From positions 1-43,825 of IMG/VR virus record IMGVR_UViG_3300049855_000111: a stretch of 43,825 bases of DNA; one strand, given 5' to 3'. This document shows, in pieces, positions 1-8,265 of the stretch (within the stretch, counting starts at the first letter, position 1; the number at the start of each line of letters is the position of its first letter). A program made the translations under genes and the position numbers. The notes beneath the pieces were generated by a model, which saw nothing but the letters and a program-made list of their open reading frames with translations, had not been told where the DNA came from and made no database searches. The stretch is from a virus.

Positions 1-1476
1 GCCCTAGGCAAAGTGATGAACACCTTCGTCAGCAAGCAGGGGCTGGACCCACGGGTGGCGGAAGCCTATCAGGCGTTCCGTCGCACTGGCCTGTACGAGT
101 CAGCCCTGAACAACGCCGACACGTCTCGCCTGTCCGTGGATGGTCTGGGGGCTTCTATGTCCATGCTGCGCAAGGCCGACACAGCCTCCCTGCTGTTCTA
201 CCGCGCAGGGGAGTTGTTCAACCGGCGTTACTCCTTCATCAAGGAGTTCGCTGCATGGCGCCAGGCCAACCCCAAGGCGCTGGTCGATGACAAAGCCATC
301 ATCGCCATCACCAAGGAGGCCAACAAGGACATGCTAGAACTGAACGCGGCCAACCGCGCATGGTGGCAAGGCGGTAATGGCACCAACGCCATCCGCCAGA
401 TTGCCGGTATGGCCACCCAGTTCCTCCAGGTGACCACCAAGACAGTGGAGCTGCTGGCCCCACATCAACTGTCTGGCCGGTCAGAGGTGTCCGGGTTCAC
501 AGCTGGCCAGAAGATGAGAATCTTCGGTGGGCAGATGTTCCTGTTTGGGGCTGCCGGTGTCCCGCTGGGCAACATGGCAGTGAACGGCATCCTGAACCTG
601 ACAGACAACGTGGAGACATCCAACCAACAGGCTCTGGCCATCAACCAAGGCTTCGTAGGCTGGACAGTGAACAACATGCTGGGCCTGGGGGATGACCCGA
701 CACAGCAGCTGGACATAGCGCAGCGTGTGGCCCTGGGTAACCAACTCACAGAGTTCCTGCGTGGGGTGATGACTGCGGATGACCCGCTCATCTATGCAGC
801 CCTGGGTCCGGCCGGGGGTACCACAGGCTCCCGTGTCATGGATGCAGCCAGAGAGCTGCGTATCCTGTACCTGGGCAGCAAGGCAGAGGGATATGAGCTG
901 AGCGGTGAGGACATTATCTTCGCCATCCGGGAGATTGGCGGGGTAACCTCAACGGGGAACAACCTCATCAAGTCCTACCTGATGCACAACATGAGCAAGA
1001 TTCTGGACCGCCGTCGTAACACTGTAGACGAGCGCCAGTACGACTTCGGCACCGAGATGGGGGTAGCCTTCGGGTTCCGTCCCAGCATCGAGACAACCAC
1101 CCGTATGGTGCAGGCAGCCAACCGCAAGTTCGACCAGATGGTGCTGGAAGCAGCGGACGTCCGGGTGAAGCTGATGCACAAGGCTATCTTCGAACACAGG
1201 ATGGACCCAGACAAAGTTGAGGCCATGGACAAAGCCATCCAGGTGATGGACGAGGCTATCGACAATGAGGAGATACGCCAGGCTGTACGTGACGAGGTGG
1301 ATAAACGTCTGTGGGAGACACCTAAATCAGCACAGGAGAAGGCAATCAACGACTGGCTGAAACGTGTAGTCGTGAGTAGAATGAGTGACGACGCCAGGAT
1401 TGACATGGGCTTGGGCTTCGGTGTAGCCGAGCAAGCCGTCACCCGACCCTTCACCGCAATCATGCAAGAGGAATAA
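1..1476 (+). CDS. Large internal virion (ejection) protein, C-terminal part
   Basis: The reading frame is open from base 1, so this is the C-terminal 491 residues of a longer protein. The first methionine in the window (base 13) is internal. The N-terminal part is the open frame at 40279-43825: the last four bases of the window (GCCC) equal the first four, and joining through them keeps the frame, giving about 1,672 residues. The segment is soluble-looking and alpha-helical, with a glycine-rich hydrophobic stretch around residues 165-200. By position between a gp14-like protein and a lysozyme-like gene, it matches the giant T7 gp16-type protein ejected into the cell to build the DNA channel. 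That role is inferred from size and context; no catalytic motif is seen. It ends 3 nt before the next start, behind an AAGAGGAA ribosome site. Confidence 0.75.
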   Translation, partial: ALGKVMNTFVSKQGLDPRVAEAYQAFRRTGLYESALNNADTSRLSVDGLGASMSMLRKADTASLLFYRAGELFNRRYSFIKEFAAWRQANPKALVDDKAIIAITKEANKDMLELNAANRAWWQGGNGTNAIRQIAGMATQFLQVTTKTVELLAPHQLSGRSEVSGFTAGQKMRIFGGQMFLFGAAGVPLGNMAVNGILNLTDNVETSNQQALAINQGFVGWTVNNMLGLGDDPTQQLDIAQRVALGNQLTEFLRGVMTADDPLIYAALGPAGGTTGSRVMDAARELRILYLGSKAEGYELSGEDIIFAIREIGGVTSTGNNLIKSYLMHNMSKILDRRRNTVDERQYDFGTEMGVAFGFRPSIETTTRMVQAANRKFDQMVLEAADVRVKLMHKAIFEHRMDPDKVEAMDKAIQVMDEAIDNEEIRQAVRDEVDKRLWETPKSAQEKAINDWLKRVVVSRMSDDARIDMGLGFGVAEQAVTRPFTAIMQEE

Positions 1477-1479
1477 CAG

Positions 1480-3237
1480 ATGGCCGGTCCCTTTTCAGTA
1501 GACCCCAACAGCGCACGTGAAGTAGCCTCCGCTCAGCAGAGCGGGGGTTCATCCGTAGTACCACGCTCCAGCCTTATCAGTGACGCCGCCAACCTACTTG
1601 GCCAGGTGGCTCCTGTGATAGAGCAGGTAGAGAAGCAGAAAGCCCAGGATGAGCTGAAGGGCAACCTCACCTCCATCACATCAGCCCTCAAGGCTGCCCG
1701 GTTCCCCAACGTACAGACCGAGCTGTTCACCGAGGAGGGGATGGTAAACCCTGCCAACAAAGCAGCCATCCGGGAACTCCAGAAGCTGGCCAACGCCAGC
1801 ATACAAGGCAAGCTGCCCCTTAACTTCGCCATTGAGCGCATGAACGTAGTCATCAACGAGGCTGTGACAGCTGCCCCGGAGTGGGCACCGGAGCTGAACC
1901 AGGTGGCCCGTGACCTGCTGGGCTTTAGCCCGCAGCAACGCATGGTGAACGAGCTGCTGTCAGCACCAGGTAAAGCTGGCCTCACAGCTGAGCAGAAGGG
2001 CGTGGAGCAGGCCAAGCAGGAAGCAGCCAAGCTGGGTATCTCTGTCGAGGAATGGCAGGGTCTGCAAATCCAGACAGCACGCGGTGCGCTGGAGAAACAG
2101 CAGATGACCAACCGCAAGTTGGCCAACGAGTACGACGCTAACGTCGCAGCACGCGATGTACAGCTCTCCTCCGGGGACCTGGCCATGCAGTTCATGGCAC
2201 ACATGCGTGAGCAACTGGCCAGCGGCGGTGTGCAGGACCCGCAACAAATCAAGGCTCTCATCACCGGTGCCTACAACCAGGAGCGTCAGCGTCTGATTGC
2301 CAACATGCCCACTGGTACTGACATCGGTGTGATGAACGCCAACCTGAAGGTGCTGGATGACCAGATGTCCAGCCTGATGTCCCTGGCGGATAACACCTCG
2401 GCCCTCACCTACCTCACCAACAACAACAAGGTGATACAGGAGATTGCCAAGAACGATGTGTACGCCCTGGAGCACGTCGGCCCCATCTTCGCAGTGGCTG
2501 GTTCCGAAGGTGGCATAGCCCTGATGAATGCCATCAACCGCTACAAGGACAACCCGGCAGCTCAGCGCCTGTTCAAGAAGAGTGGTCAAGGTGGTGCTGG
2601 CCTGTGGAACCTGGCCGACCAGCTGGCCGCTACCCGGCAAGCCCTGGGTCGGTACACGGAGAAGACCCCGGCCACGTCAGACCAGGACCGGGTGGCTGAT
2701 GTCACCACTGGTGCCGCCCTGCTGGAGCAGAAGGGGCTCAAGGGTACAGATGCAGTGCCGCTCATTGAGTGGGTGAGACAGTCAGGTGGAGATACAGTGT
2801 CCATCCTGAACCTGAAGCAGAACAAGCTGGTGTCCAACCTGTCCGCTGTGAAGGAGGCCCACCCAGCCATCATCAACATGTACCAGAGCGAGCTGTCCCG
2901 TCTCCAGATGGAGTACGACAGCCTGGCCCAGCAGGGCGCTGTACCGGCTGGTGGTGTAGTGGTGCAGGGCAACGTTATACAGGCTGGTAGCCAGCTCAGT
3001 GCACGGGATGACACGGGCCTGAGTGCCAAGTACAACTCCTGGGTGAAGAAGATGAACAACCTGACGGACTACGCCGCCAAGTACCAGTCCACCGGCGTCA
3101 TGCCTACCAGCATATTCGCTGGGGCAGGTCAACTGGTTGCCGACCTGAACACCCGTAAGGTGGAGATGCAGGCTGAGGCTGTGAAGACCCGCAAGGCTGT
3201 ACGCGGACCGGACGGTAAGCTGAAGTTTGAGGAGTGA
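1480..3237 (+). CDS. Putative internal virion (ejection) protein, T7 gp15-like position
   Basis: A 585-residue protein starting at ATG 1480 behind AAGAGGAA. It is rich in Ala, Gln and Leu, with long predicted helices and little hydrophobic sequence. It lies between the giant ejection protein and the lysozyme-like gene, which matches the second large core protein (T7 gp15-type) that leaves the capsid with the DNA. I recognise no domain, so the call rests on size, helical composition and position. Stop TGA 3235-3237 is followed by a new ribosome site for the next gene, so the ejection genes form one transcription unit. Confidence 0.6.
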   Translation: MAGPFSVDPNSAREVASAQQSGGSSVVPRSSLISDAANLLGQVAPVIEQVEKQKAQDELKGNLTSITSALKAARFPNVQTELFTEEGMVNPANKAAIRELQKLANASIQGKLPLNFAIERMNVVINEAVTAAPEWAPELNQVARDLLGFSPQQRMVNELLSAPGKAGLTAEQKGVEQAKQEAAKLGISVEEWQGLQIQTARGALEKQQMTNRKLANEYDANVAARDVQLSSGDLAMQFMAHMREQLASGGVQDPQQIKALITGAYNQERQRLIANMPTGTDIGVMNANLKVLDDQMSSLMSLADNTSALTYLTNNNKVIQEIAKNDVYALEHVGPIFAVAGSEGGIALMNAINRYKDNPAAQRLFKKSGQGGAGLWNLADQLAATRQALGRYTEKTPATSDQDRVADVTTGAALLEQKGLKGTDAVPLIEWVRQSGGDTVSILNLKQNKLVSNLSAVKEAHPAIINMYQSELSRLQMEYDSLAQQGAVPAGGVVVQGNVIQAGSQLSARDDTGLSAKYNSWVKKMNNLTDYAAKYQSTGVMPTSIFAGAGQLVADLNTRKVEMQAEAVKTRKAVRGPDGKLKFEE

Positions 3238-3250
3238 TAGGGAGCCTATT

Positions 3251-4030
3251 ATGAGAGTGACATACGGCGGGGTGGAGTACGAGATGCCTAGCGACTCCAC
3301 AGACGAAGAGGTGCTTGGCTTCCTGGATAACCTGGGAGCCAGCGATGTAGAAGCCGGGGCACCGGCAGTGGAGATGGGCCGGTTGTTCGAGACAGCCGAC
3401 CTGTCCGAGTTGGAGGGAGCCTTCACCATCGGTGAGGGGGAGCAATCAGCAGAGGTGAACTTTATGAAATTGAACCAGCAGCAGAAGCAGTTCGTGGACA
3501 AGATTCGTCAGCTGGAGACTGGGGGTTTGCAGAACCCCTTCATCCGTACCAAGGCCAAGGGCACGGGTTCCTCTGCGTATGGTCCGTACCAGATTACCAA
3601 GGGGTTGATACAGTCCACCCTCAAGGCCAGCCCTGACAAGTTCACCCCGGAGGAGCAGGCGTTGATGCAGGACTTGGCCAAGCGCCAGCAGATTGCCCTG
3701 GCTGTGGGTGGGAAGGACCGGGCTACGTATAGCCGGGGTGGGGCTAAGCAGGCACAGGGTGCAGCATGGGCCAAGCAGTATGGCTTTGACTCCGTGGATG
3801 CGTTCCTGTCAGCGTTCGACTACGGCGGGGATTATGGCTTGGGTGGGGATTCAGATTTCCAGATAGCTTATGAGAGCGTTGCCCATAAGATGCTGGTGGC
3901 CCAGCTGGAAGAGACAGGCGGTGATGCGCTCGAAGCAGCATCCCGCTGGCATGGTGGGACTGGGTGGAAGAGAGCAAGCTCCCGGCAGCACACTGACATC
4001 TACCGTCAGCGGTTCCAGAAGCTAGCATAA
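3251..4030 (+). CDS. Virion-associated lysozyme/transglycosylase-like protein
   Basis: 259 residues. ATG 3251 is chosen because TAGGGAG lies just upstream; a TTG at 3227 would extend it without a ribosome site. The core contains ETGG (about residues 92-95) followed by an SSAYGPYQI-type segment. That pattern is typical of lysozyme-fold transglycosylases, in which the glutamate is catalytic and the YGPYQI motif lines the active site. The N-terminal 70 residues are acidic and probably a separate module. There is no signal peptide. Being last in the ejection cluster it could be a virion enzyme that opens peptidoglycan during DNA entry. It is also the only muralytic enzyme visible, so it may double as endolysin. 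Fold confidence is good; the exact role is open. Confidence 0.7.
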   Translation: MRVTYGGVEYEMPSDSTDEEVLGFLDNLGASDVEAGAPAVEMGRLFETADLSELEGAFTIGEGEQSAEVNFMKLNQQQKQFVDKIRQLETGGLQNPFIRTKAKGTGSSAYGPYQITKGLIQSTLKASPDKFTPEEQALMQDLAKRQQIALAVGGKDRATYSRGGAKQAQGAAWAKQYGFDSVDAFLSAFDYGGDYGLGGDSDFQIAYESVAHKMLVAQLEETGGDALEAASRWHGGTGWKRASSRQHTDIYRQRFQKLA

Positions 4031-4037
4031 ATTAAAC

Positions 4038-4058
4038 GGCCCCGTGAGGGGCCTTTGT
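4038..4058 (+). terminator. Intrinsic terminator ending the rightward late/ejection unit
   Basis: GGCCCC (4038-4043), loop GTGA, GGGGCC (4048-4053), then TTTGTTTT on the + strand. It lies 8 nt after the lysozyme-like gene and before the convergent leftward genes. On the - strand the hairpin is followed by a poor T tract, so it mainly stops rightward transcription. Confidence 0.85.
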
Positions 4059-4066
4059 TTTACTGG

Positions 4067-4270
4067 CTACACCACACCACCGGTGATTATGAACCACAGC
4101 TTCTTGTGCAGCGGTAGGGTGTTGAAGTTTAGCAGCCGCGTCATTGCTTCTTCGTAGTCGTTCTCAGTGTCACACAACTCAGCGGCCAGGTAGCGTGCCC
4201 GCCCCTCGGCAAACTCCTTGTCCCGTCGCAGTTCTTTAACCCATCCGGGCTTGGGGCCTGGTTTTGCCAT
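4067..4270 (-). CDS. Small hypothetical protein, last gene of the leftward array
   Basis: 67 residues. Start ATG 4270 has AAGGAG upstream; a TTG at 4297 has none. The N-terminus is basic and proline/glycine-rich (AKPGPKPGW), followed by a charged helix and a short hydrophobic C-terminus (LWFIITGGVV). No family recognised. It is the most distal gene of the leftward transcript and converges on the ejection genes across the 4038 terminator. Confidence 0.6.
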   Translation of the reverse strand: MAKPGPKPGWVKELRRDKEFAEGRARYLAAELCDTENDYEEAMTRLLNFNTLPLHKKLWFIITGGVV

Positions 4271-4280
4271 GACTATCTCC

Positions 4281-4478
4281 TTAGTAGCTACGCTCAACGC
4301 TGTAAACAGCGGTGGCTATGCAGCCTGGCGTTGGTTTGAGCTGGTCTATGGGGACATCGTCCACAGTGACGCCAGCAGTGTTTCTCAGGTACACAGTGTT
4401 ATAGCCCGTGATGGCCAGCACAGTCCAGTACATCCCCCGGAATTCCACTGTGTCTTGTTCCTCATAGACGATTCTCAT
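4281..4478 (-). CDS. Small hypothetical protein
   Basis: 65 residues, ATG 4478. The start lies 2 nt after the stop of a 20-residue hydrophobic ORF, so translation is probably coupled; its own ribosome site is weak. The sequence is beta-strand-like with an SH3-like flavour (VEFRGMYWTVLAITGYNTVYL) at its core. Function unknown. Confidence 0.5.
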   Translation of the reverse strand: MRIVYEEQDTVEFRGMYWTVLAITGYNTVYLRNTAGVTVDDVPIDQLKPTPGCIATAVYSVERSY

Positions 4479-4480
4479 TG

Positions 4481-4543
4481 CTACATCAGGATGAGAATAA
4501 GCAGGGCCACGACAGTGACCACAAGCACGTCAGTAATGTCCAT
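4481..4543 (-). CDS. Tiny single-pass membrane peptide (20 residues)
   Basis: ATG 4543 to TAG 4481. The peptide begins MDITDV and is otherwise a run of V, L, A and I residues, i.e. one transmembrane helix. A strong AAGGGGG ribosome site precedes the ATG at the right distance, and the next gene starts 2 nt after the stop. These translation signals are the main support; the size prevents any homology argument. It could modulate lysis or a membrane process (inference). Confidence 0.45.
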   Translation of the reverse strand: MDITDVLVVTVVALLILILM

Positions 4544-4552
4544 TAAGCCCCC

Positions 4553-5014
4553 TTACAGTAAGTCGTCAAGGTTGGTTAGGTGAGCCAAGGGGATGTTAAA
4601 GTGCAGCGCTATCTGCTCATCAGGAGGCTGCGCCATAAACACCTTGGGGCTGTCATAACGCAAGCAGCCCTCACCGATGTACCCTTCCCGGTCTGGCACC
4701 TCGTCGGGCAACACAGCAACCAGTGCGGCGTTGCACTTTGCCCGCCAAGCTAGGAGCCTCTCGTACGCGTGGCGACGGATGCAGAAGCTGTTCCAGGCTT
4801 GTTGCCGGTCTGGGTAGGCAAAGCGGATACGGCTCTGCTTGAGCACGAACTTCTTGTCAATATGCTGCATATCCAGGGGTAGACGGGCTACATGCTCGGG
4901 CACAATCCAGTAGCCCTGCGCTGTCTCCTTCACTGCCACCCACCGCTCCTCCAGCACCATTATCCCGAAGCCATCGTAGCTGGTGTGATATCGGTAATGC
5001 ACGACACCGGTCAT
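4553..5014 (-). CDS. Hypothetical protein, 153 residues
   Basis: ATG 5014 has AAGAAGGAGAAGGT upstream and overlaps the previous stop as ATGA. A GTG at 5032 is rejected because it lies upstream of that ribosome site. The protein is mixed alpha/beta, soluble and tryptophan/tyrosine-rich, with a basic middle (residues ~70-95) and an acidic C-terminus ending NLDDLL. No family recognised. Confidence 0.6.
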   Translation of the reverse strand: MTGVVHYRYHTSYDGFGIMVLEERWVAVKETAQGYWIVPEHVARLPLDMQHIDKKFVLKQSRIRFAYPDRQQAWNSFCIRRHAYERLLAWRAKCNAALVAVLPDEVPDREGYIGEGCLRYDSPKVFMAQPPDEQIALHFNIPLAHLTNLDDLL

Positions 5015-5265
5015 ACCTTCTCCTTCTTGCACGGGGTGAGCCTGTCAGATTGAGGCAGCAGCTGGTAGTGCAGCCCATCCGCATAGCTGGGGGTGAGTGT
5101 TCCGGCGTCCATCCGCTCCACATACCGGTGGAACGTATCCTCCAGAGGTTCGTTGTATGTGCCGGTGTCAGCAGGCAGGTACAGCTCCAGGCGGCGGTAC
5201 AGCGTTACACCAACGCGCTTGTAGATGCACCCGTTGTACCCCAGGTAATCCTTTCTCATGAACAT
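5011..5265 (-). CDS. Small hypothetical protein, 84 residues
   Basis: ATG 5265 with AAGGAG five bases upstream. Its TGA overlaps the next ATG (ATGA). The N-terminal third is basic and aromatic (KDYLGYNGCIYKRVG) and looks like a small beta-barrel; the C-terminus ends in a lysine cluster. No recognised domain. Confidence 0.6.
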   Translation of the reverse strand: MFMRKDYLGYNGCIYKRVGVTLYRRLELYLPADTGTYNEPLEDTFHRYVERMDAGTLTPSYADGLHYQLLPQSDRLTPCKKEKV

Positions 5266-5274
5266 AAGTACTCC

Positions 5275-5346
5275 TTAACTGCCAAAGATAGCCAGGGCGA
5301 ACATCCCGATGATGGCCAGGTTGAACACCCAGTTGTTGATGGTCAT
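5275..5346 (-). CDS. Tiny single-pass membrane peptide (23 residues)
   Basis: ATG 5346 to TAA 5275, starting MTINNW and continuing as one hydrophobic helix (FNLAIIGMFALAIFG). Its ATG overlaps the stop of the upstream gene as ATGA, and the next gene's AAGGAG site follows directly. It fills an otherwise empty slot in an array with almost no gaps. Function unknown. Confidence 0.5.
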   Translation of the reverse strand: MTINNWVFNLAIIGMFALAIFGS

Positions 5347-5777
5347 ATGGCCTGCCAGTCTTCGACGGCACGGGCAGCAATGCTCAGACCGGAGGCAGCT
5401 TCGCCACACAGCTTGGCATCTGCCCCGTTCCCCTGCTCATCGCATATCCGGGCGATGTGCTCCAACTGTTTGGCCAGGTCACGGAGGTCCAGGTCATCCA
5501 CCCCGGCAGCCAGGGCACGCAGGATGCGTACAGCAGCCATCGCCCCCACCTGCGCCTCGTAGCGCACATGCCGGGCATCCCGCTTCATGGCCTGGATGTC
5601 TTCACCAAATGCCTTGGCGGCGGCCACAGCTGCATCCCGCTGGTCGTTGCTCTCAGCCACCAGCGTCTGGGCAAAGGCCAGCTGGCCCTTCAAAGCGGCT
5701 ACCTCTGCCACCAGTTCGTTGAACCGCTGGGTGAGTTCCGGCTCCGGCAACGATTCGGTAATTAAGGGTTCATGCAT
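5343..5777 (-). CDS. Coiled-coil hypothetical protein, 144 residues
   Basis: ATG 5777 is preceded by AAGGAG; the frame continues upstream without a better start. Residues ~20-70 form a long heptad-rich helix (NELVAEVAALKGQLAFAQ), and the rest is helical with Ala-rich segments. A soluble, probably oligomeric early protein. It overlaps its upstream neighbour by 8 nt. No family recognised. Confidence 0.6.
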   Translation of the reverse strand: MHEPLITESLPEPELTQRFNELVAEVAALKGQLAFAQTLVAESNDQRDAAVAAAKAFGEDIQAMKRDARHVRYEAQVGAMAAVRILRALAAGVDDLDLRDLAKQLEHIARICDEQGNGADAKLCGEAASGLSIAARAVEDWQAI

Positions 5778-5994
5778 TGCGCTCTCCTTGGTAATCCAGA
5801 CAGTAGTGTTTGTAGTTGTTGAACAGCTCACTGCCCGTGATGTATTCCTGTTCCCCGGCCTGTGTGCCGCTCGGTATACGCAGGGTGAGGCCGTCGTGCA
5901 CTGCCGACTTCTCGAACCCCACCACTGTTGAGTTGCTCACCATAGCCAGCAGTGTGGCCATCCCCACAATCCATGGGTGCTCACGCTTAGTCAT
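5770..5994 (-). CDS. Small hypothetical protein, possibly membrane-associated
   Basis: 74 residues from ATG 5994 (AAGGAG upstream). Residues ~8-24 are hydrophobic (WIVGMATLLAMVSNSTVVG) and could be a membrane or signal-anchor segment. The remainder is polar with a glycine/threonine-rich middle. It overlaps the genes on both sides by 8 nt. Function unknown. Confidence 0.55.
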   Translation of the reverse strand: MTKREHPWIVGMATLLAMVSNSTVVGFEKSAVHDGLTLRIPSGTQAGEQEYITGSELFNNYKHYCLDYQGERNA

Positions 5995-6460
5995 CCCGTC
6001 TCTCCTTCTCGGCAGCTTCCCCACGCAGAGCTGCATAGGCCACAGCATCTTCGTAGTTGTCACGCCTGAACTGCCCCTGCTGGCTACGTGCCAGCTTCAG
6101 CACTTCCATGAACAGCCAGCCCTGCTCCTCTGTCAGGGAATGCCCTGTCAGGGAGTTGAAGGCTGTCACAGTCTTGGCCATGCTACGCTCACCTGCTGGT
6201 GCGTCGTAGGTAGCGGCACGGTCAACCATATGACCCATGGCCATGGAGCAGTAGCCCGCTGCTGTTTGATACGCTACCTGCTGTTCTACAGGAGCAGGAC
6301 GAGCCTCGGCACCTTTTAGGTAACTGGGGTCATCAGCGCCAGAATTCTGCCAGTCGTCACCTGTGGTGCTCCAGTAGAACAGGCCCTCCGGCGCCTGCTT
6401 GTACCAGAGAGTGCCGCAGTAATGTGTGGTGCCTTCCGGGGCCTTGTTCCAATCAATCAT
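5987..6460 (-). CDS. DUF6378-like phage protein
   Basis: 157 residues, ATG 6460 with AAGGAG six bases upstream. Two modules: an N-terminal ~55-residue aromatic segment (MIDWNKAPEGTTHY) of a kind seen at the N-termini of unrelated phage proteins, and a C-terminal domain with FNSLTGHSLTEEQGWLFM, LKLARSQQG and DNYEDAVAYAAL. The second part is what I know as the phage DUF6378 family, of unknown function. The family match is from memory and would need a profile search. Confidence 0.65.
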   Translation of the reverse strand: MIDWNKAPEGTTHYCGTLWYKQAPEGLFYWSTTGDDWQNSGADDPSYLKGAEARPAPVEQQVAYQTAAGYCSMAMGHMVDRAATYDAPAGERSMAKTVTAFNSLTGHSLTEEQGWLFMEVLKLARSQQGQFRRDNYEDAVAYAALRGEAAEKERRDD

Positions 6461-6463
6461 CAC

Positions 6464-6976
6464 TCACTCCTTACCTGTCAGGTAGCTGGCCCAGTTGTCC
6501 CGGACGAATTGGGTGAATCCTTCGCTCGGGTTGTAGTCTGGGTAGTAGTCCGTACGGAAGACATCTATCACCTCATCTCCGTTCTCACAATCCAGGAAGG
6601 GGCCATTGGTGAGGCTGTCTGTGAGCAGGTACAGCAGGGCAATGCTTGGTGCCCGGCTCTCGCCCTGGTTGCAGTGCACCAGCACATCCAGGCCATCGTC
6701 CAGACCCCCACCAATCTCGTCGATAGCAGCATCAATCACTTCGCGGGGTATCCACTTTGCATCGTTGGGGTCAACGAGGTTGAGGATAACGTGGCGTGGG
6801 CGGTAGGCGACCAGGTACTCGGGGTCTTCCTTCGGTGCTCCACGCCCGGTGTAGCCCAGGGCTTGACGGTGCCAGGGTTCCTTCGCGGCGCTGATGACTT
6901 TCATCTTGGTGTTGGCTTTAGCTGCGTCGTAATCGTTCTGGCTGCCTACATACAGGCCAGGAATAACTTCAATCAT
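6464..6976 (-). CDS. Dual-specificity (tyrosine-type) protein phosphatase
   Basis: 170 residues from ATG 6976 (AAAGGAG upstream). The signature VHCNQGESRAPSIALLYL (about residues 107-124) contains the Cys-based phosphatase loop HCX5R, where Cys attacks phosphate and Arg binds it. The N-terminus (MIEVIPGLYVGSQNDYDAA) matches the usual start of dual-specificity phosphatases, and LNLVDPNDAKW could supply the general-acid aspartate. Expected reaction: hydrolysis of phospho-Tyr/Ser/Thr or another phosphoester in the cytoplasm. It sits among early accessory genes, so a role in altering host signalling or countering a kinase-based defence is plausible but inferred. It overlaps the upstream gene by 8 nt. 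Confidence 0.85.
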   Translation of the reverse strand: MIEVIPGLYVGSQNDYDAAKANTKMKVISAAKEPWHRQALGYTGRGAPKEDPEYLVAYRPRHVILNLVDPNDAKWIPREVIDAAIDEIGGGLDDGLDVLVHCNQGESRAPSIALLYLLTDSLTNGPFLDCENGDEVIDVFRTDYYPDYNPSEGFTQFVRDNWASYLTGKE

Positions 6977-7409
6977 GGGTGTCTCCTTTGATGCGTTCCC
7001 ATATGTACCCTGCATAAGGGCGTCCGGCGGCAATAGCACGCCACACTGAGCAGCGGGCATACCCTGCCGCTCCCATCTCCAGTCCTGAGTTGAACTCCAG
7101 GATGGGTAAATTACTACCTGCCACAGGGGTGGCACGGAATGGCTGGTTGGGGCGGCCCAAGCCAGCACCCTGCACGCTACGGATAATGCCGGTGACGAAC
7201 AGGCGTGGGGGTAGTTCCCCCTTCCCGAGGGGACCTGGGTGCCCAGTCCACCGGGATGTGTATCTTTTGGGGTTGCCCCGGATACGGAGCATTACCTGAG
7301 TGGCCCGTTCCTCGGTGAGTTGGAACTCCTTCATCACCTCAAGAATCGAGGCGCCCCGCTGGCGCCCCATAATCCACTCAGCCACCCTCAATGTAAGGGG
7401 ACTGGCCAT
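6969..7409 (-). CDS. Putative DNA-binding protein: helix-turn-helix plus NUMOD-like C-terminus
   Basis: 146 residues, ATG 7409 with GGAGGA upstream. Residues ~5-50 resemble a winged helix-turn-helix (RVAEWIMGRQRGASILEVMK). The C-terminal 40 residues (FNSGLEMGAAGYARCSVW ... AAGRPYAGYIWE) have the S...A...G...V...GRPY.GY.WE layout of NUMOD modules, small DNA-binding pieces usually fused to homing endonucleases. No nuclease motif is present here. It may be a regulator or the remnant of a homing enzyme. It starts one base inside the stop of the ParB-like gene (TAATG). Confidence 0.5.
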   Translation of the reverse strand: MASPLTLRVAEWIMGRQRGASILEVMKEFQLTEERATQVMLRIRGNPKRYTSRWTGHPGPLGKGELPPRLFVTGIIRSVQGAGLGRPNQPFRATPVAGSNLPILEFNSGLEMGAAGYARCSVWRAIAAGRPYAGYIWERIKGDTHD

Positions 7410-8263
7410 TATTCCTCCAAACCACAGTGGTCCTGGTACTCATCAATGATGGAGATGAGGTCCTTGGCATCTTCGATACCCAGTTTAAGACTCACCTCAC
7501 CATTGTCCTTGGCAAGTTGCTTGGCGTCGTAGGCGACGTTGAGCAGGATTTCCATGGCAGTGAGGCATTTGGCGTGGCTGAACTTCGACACACCGGGGGC
7601 CTTCTTACTGGTGGTGCCTTTGCGCTCCATGCGCCCTAGGTCAGCCATGATTTGCTCGTGGGCCTCTTCGGCACCGAACTTGCGGACGTACTCCGTCACC
7701 TGGGTGCCGGTGATACGGCCTTCCCGGATGAGGTCATGGGTGACAGGCAGAGCCATGGCGCACAGCAGGTAGTTCTCGATGGCCGTCTTGGAGCAGTGCT
7801 GCTCATCAGCCAGGTCCTGATTGGTCAGCTCTGCATCCATGGCCTTCATGGCGGACACAGCGAGTGAGCGCTCCAGGTAGGTGAACTCCTTGCGGCGGTC
7901 AGACTTCAGCATGAAGCTGTAGCGGTCATACGCATCGCGCAGACTGAGTAGCCGCACCTCAACTTTCAGGCCAGGCATCTCCTTGGCAGCCAGCAGGGCA
8001 CCATGAGTGCGGTGGCGGCCTTCCACCACAGCCAGTAACCCGGTCTCCAGCGGGGCGTTGAGCACCACGATGGGCTCCACAGGCTCACCGGCCAGGAAAG
8101 CTTGCTTGAAATACTGGATGTGTTCCTCGTCCAGCTTCTCCCGGATGTTCGGGATATGGTACGGGTCGAGCAGGGACGGGACGATGGAGAAGCCCGTGGA
8201 CTTGCTCATCTCCTCACCCTTGTGCTGCTCATAGAATGCGGTCATCGACAATGGTTTGGTCAT
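7409..8263 (-). CDS. ParB/Srx-fold protein with helix-turn-helix
   Basis: 284 residues. ATG 8263 is chosen for its AGGAG site; a GTG at 8290 lacks one. Residues ~30-115 look like a ParB N-terminal domain: a strand PIVVLNAPLE, then VVEGRHRTHGALLA, where GRHRT corresponds to the GxRR-type box. Residues ~150-200 contain a helix-turn-helix (TNQDLADEQHCSKTAIENYL). ParB-fold proteins bind DNA, and some hydrolyse CTP or act as nucleases. Without a ParA partner this is unlikely to be a plasmid-type partition system; regulation or DNA processing is more likely. The C-terminus is helical and acidic. Confidence 0.7.
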   Translation of the reverse strand: MTKPLSMTAFYEQHKGEEMSKSTGFSIVPSLLDPYHIPNIREKLDEEHIQYFKQAFLAGEPVEPIVVLNAPLETGLLAVVEGRHRTHGALLAAKEMPGLKVEVRLLSLRDAYDRYSFMLKSDRRKEFTYLERSLAVSAMKAMDAELTNQDLADEQHCSKTAIENYLLCAMALPVTHDLIREGRITGTQVTEYVRKFGAEEAHEQIMADLGRMERKGTTSKKAPGVSKFSHAKCLTAMEILLNVAYDAKQLAKDNGEVSLKLGIEDAKDLISIIDEYQDHCGLEE

Positions 8264-8265
8264 GG

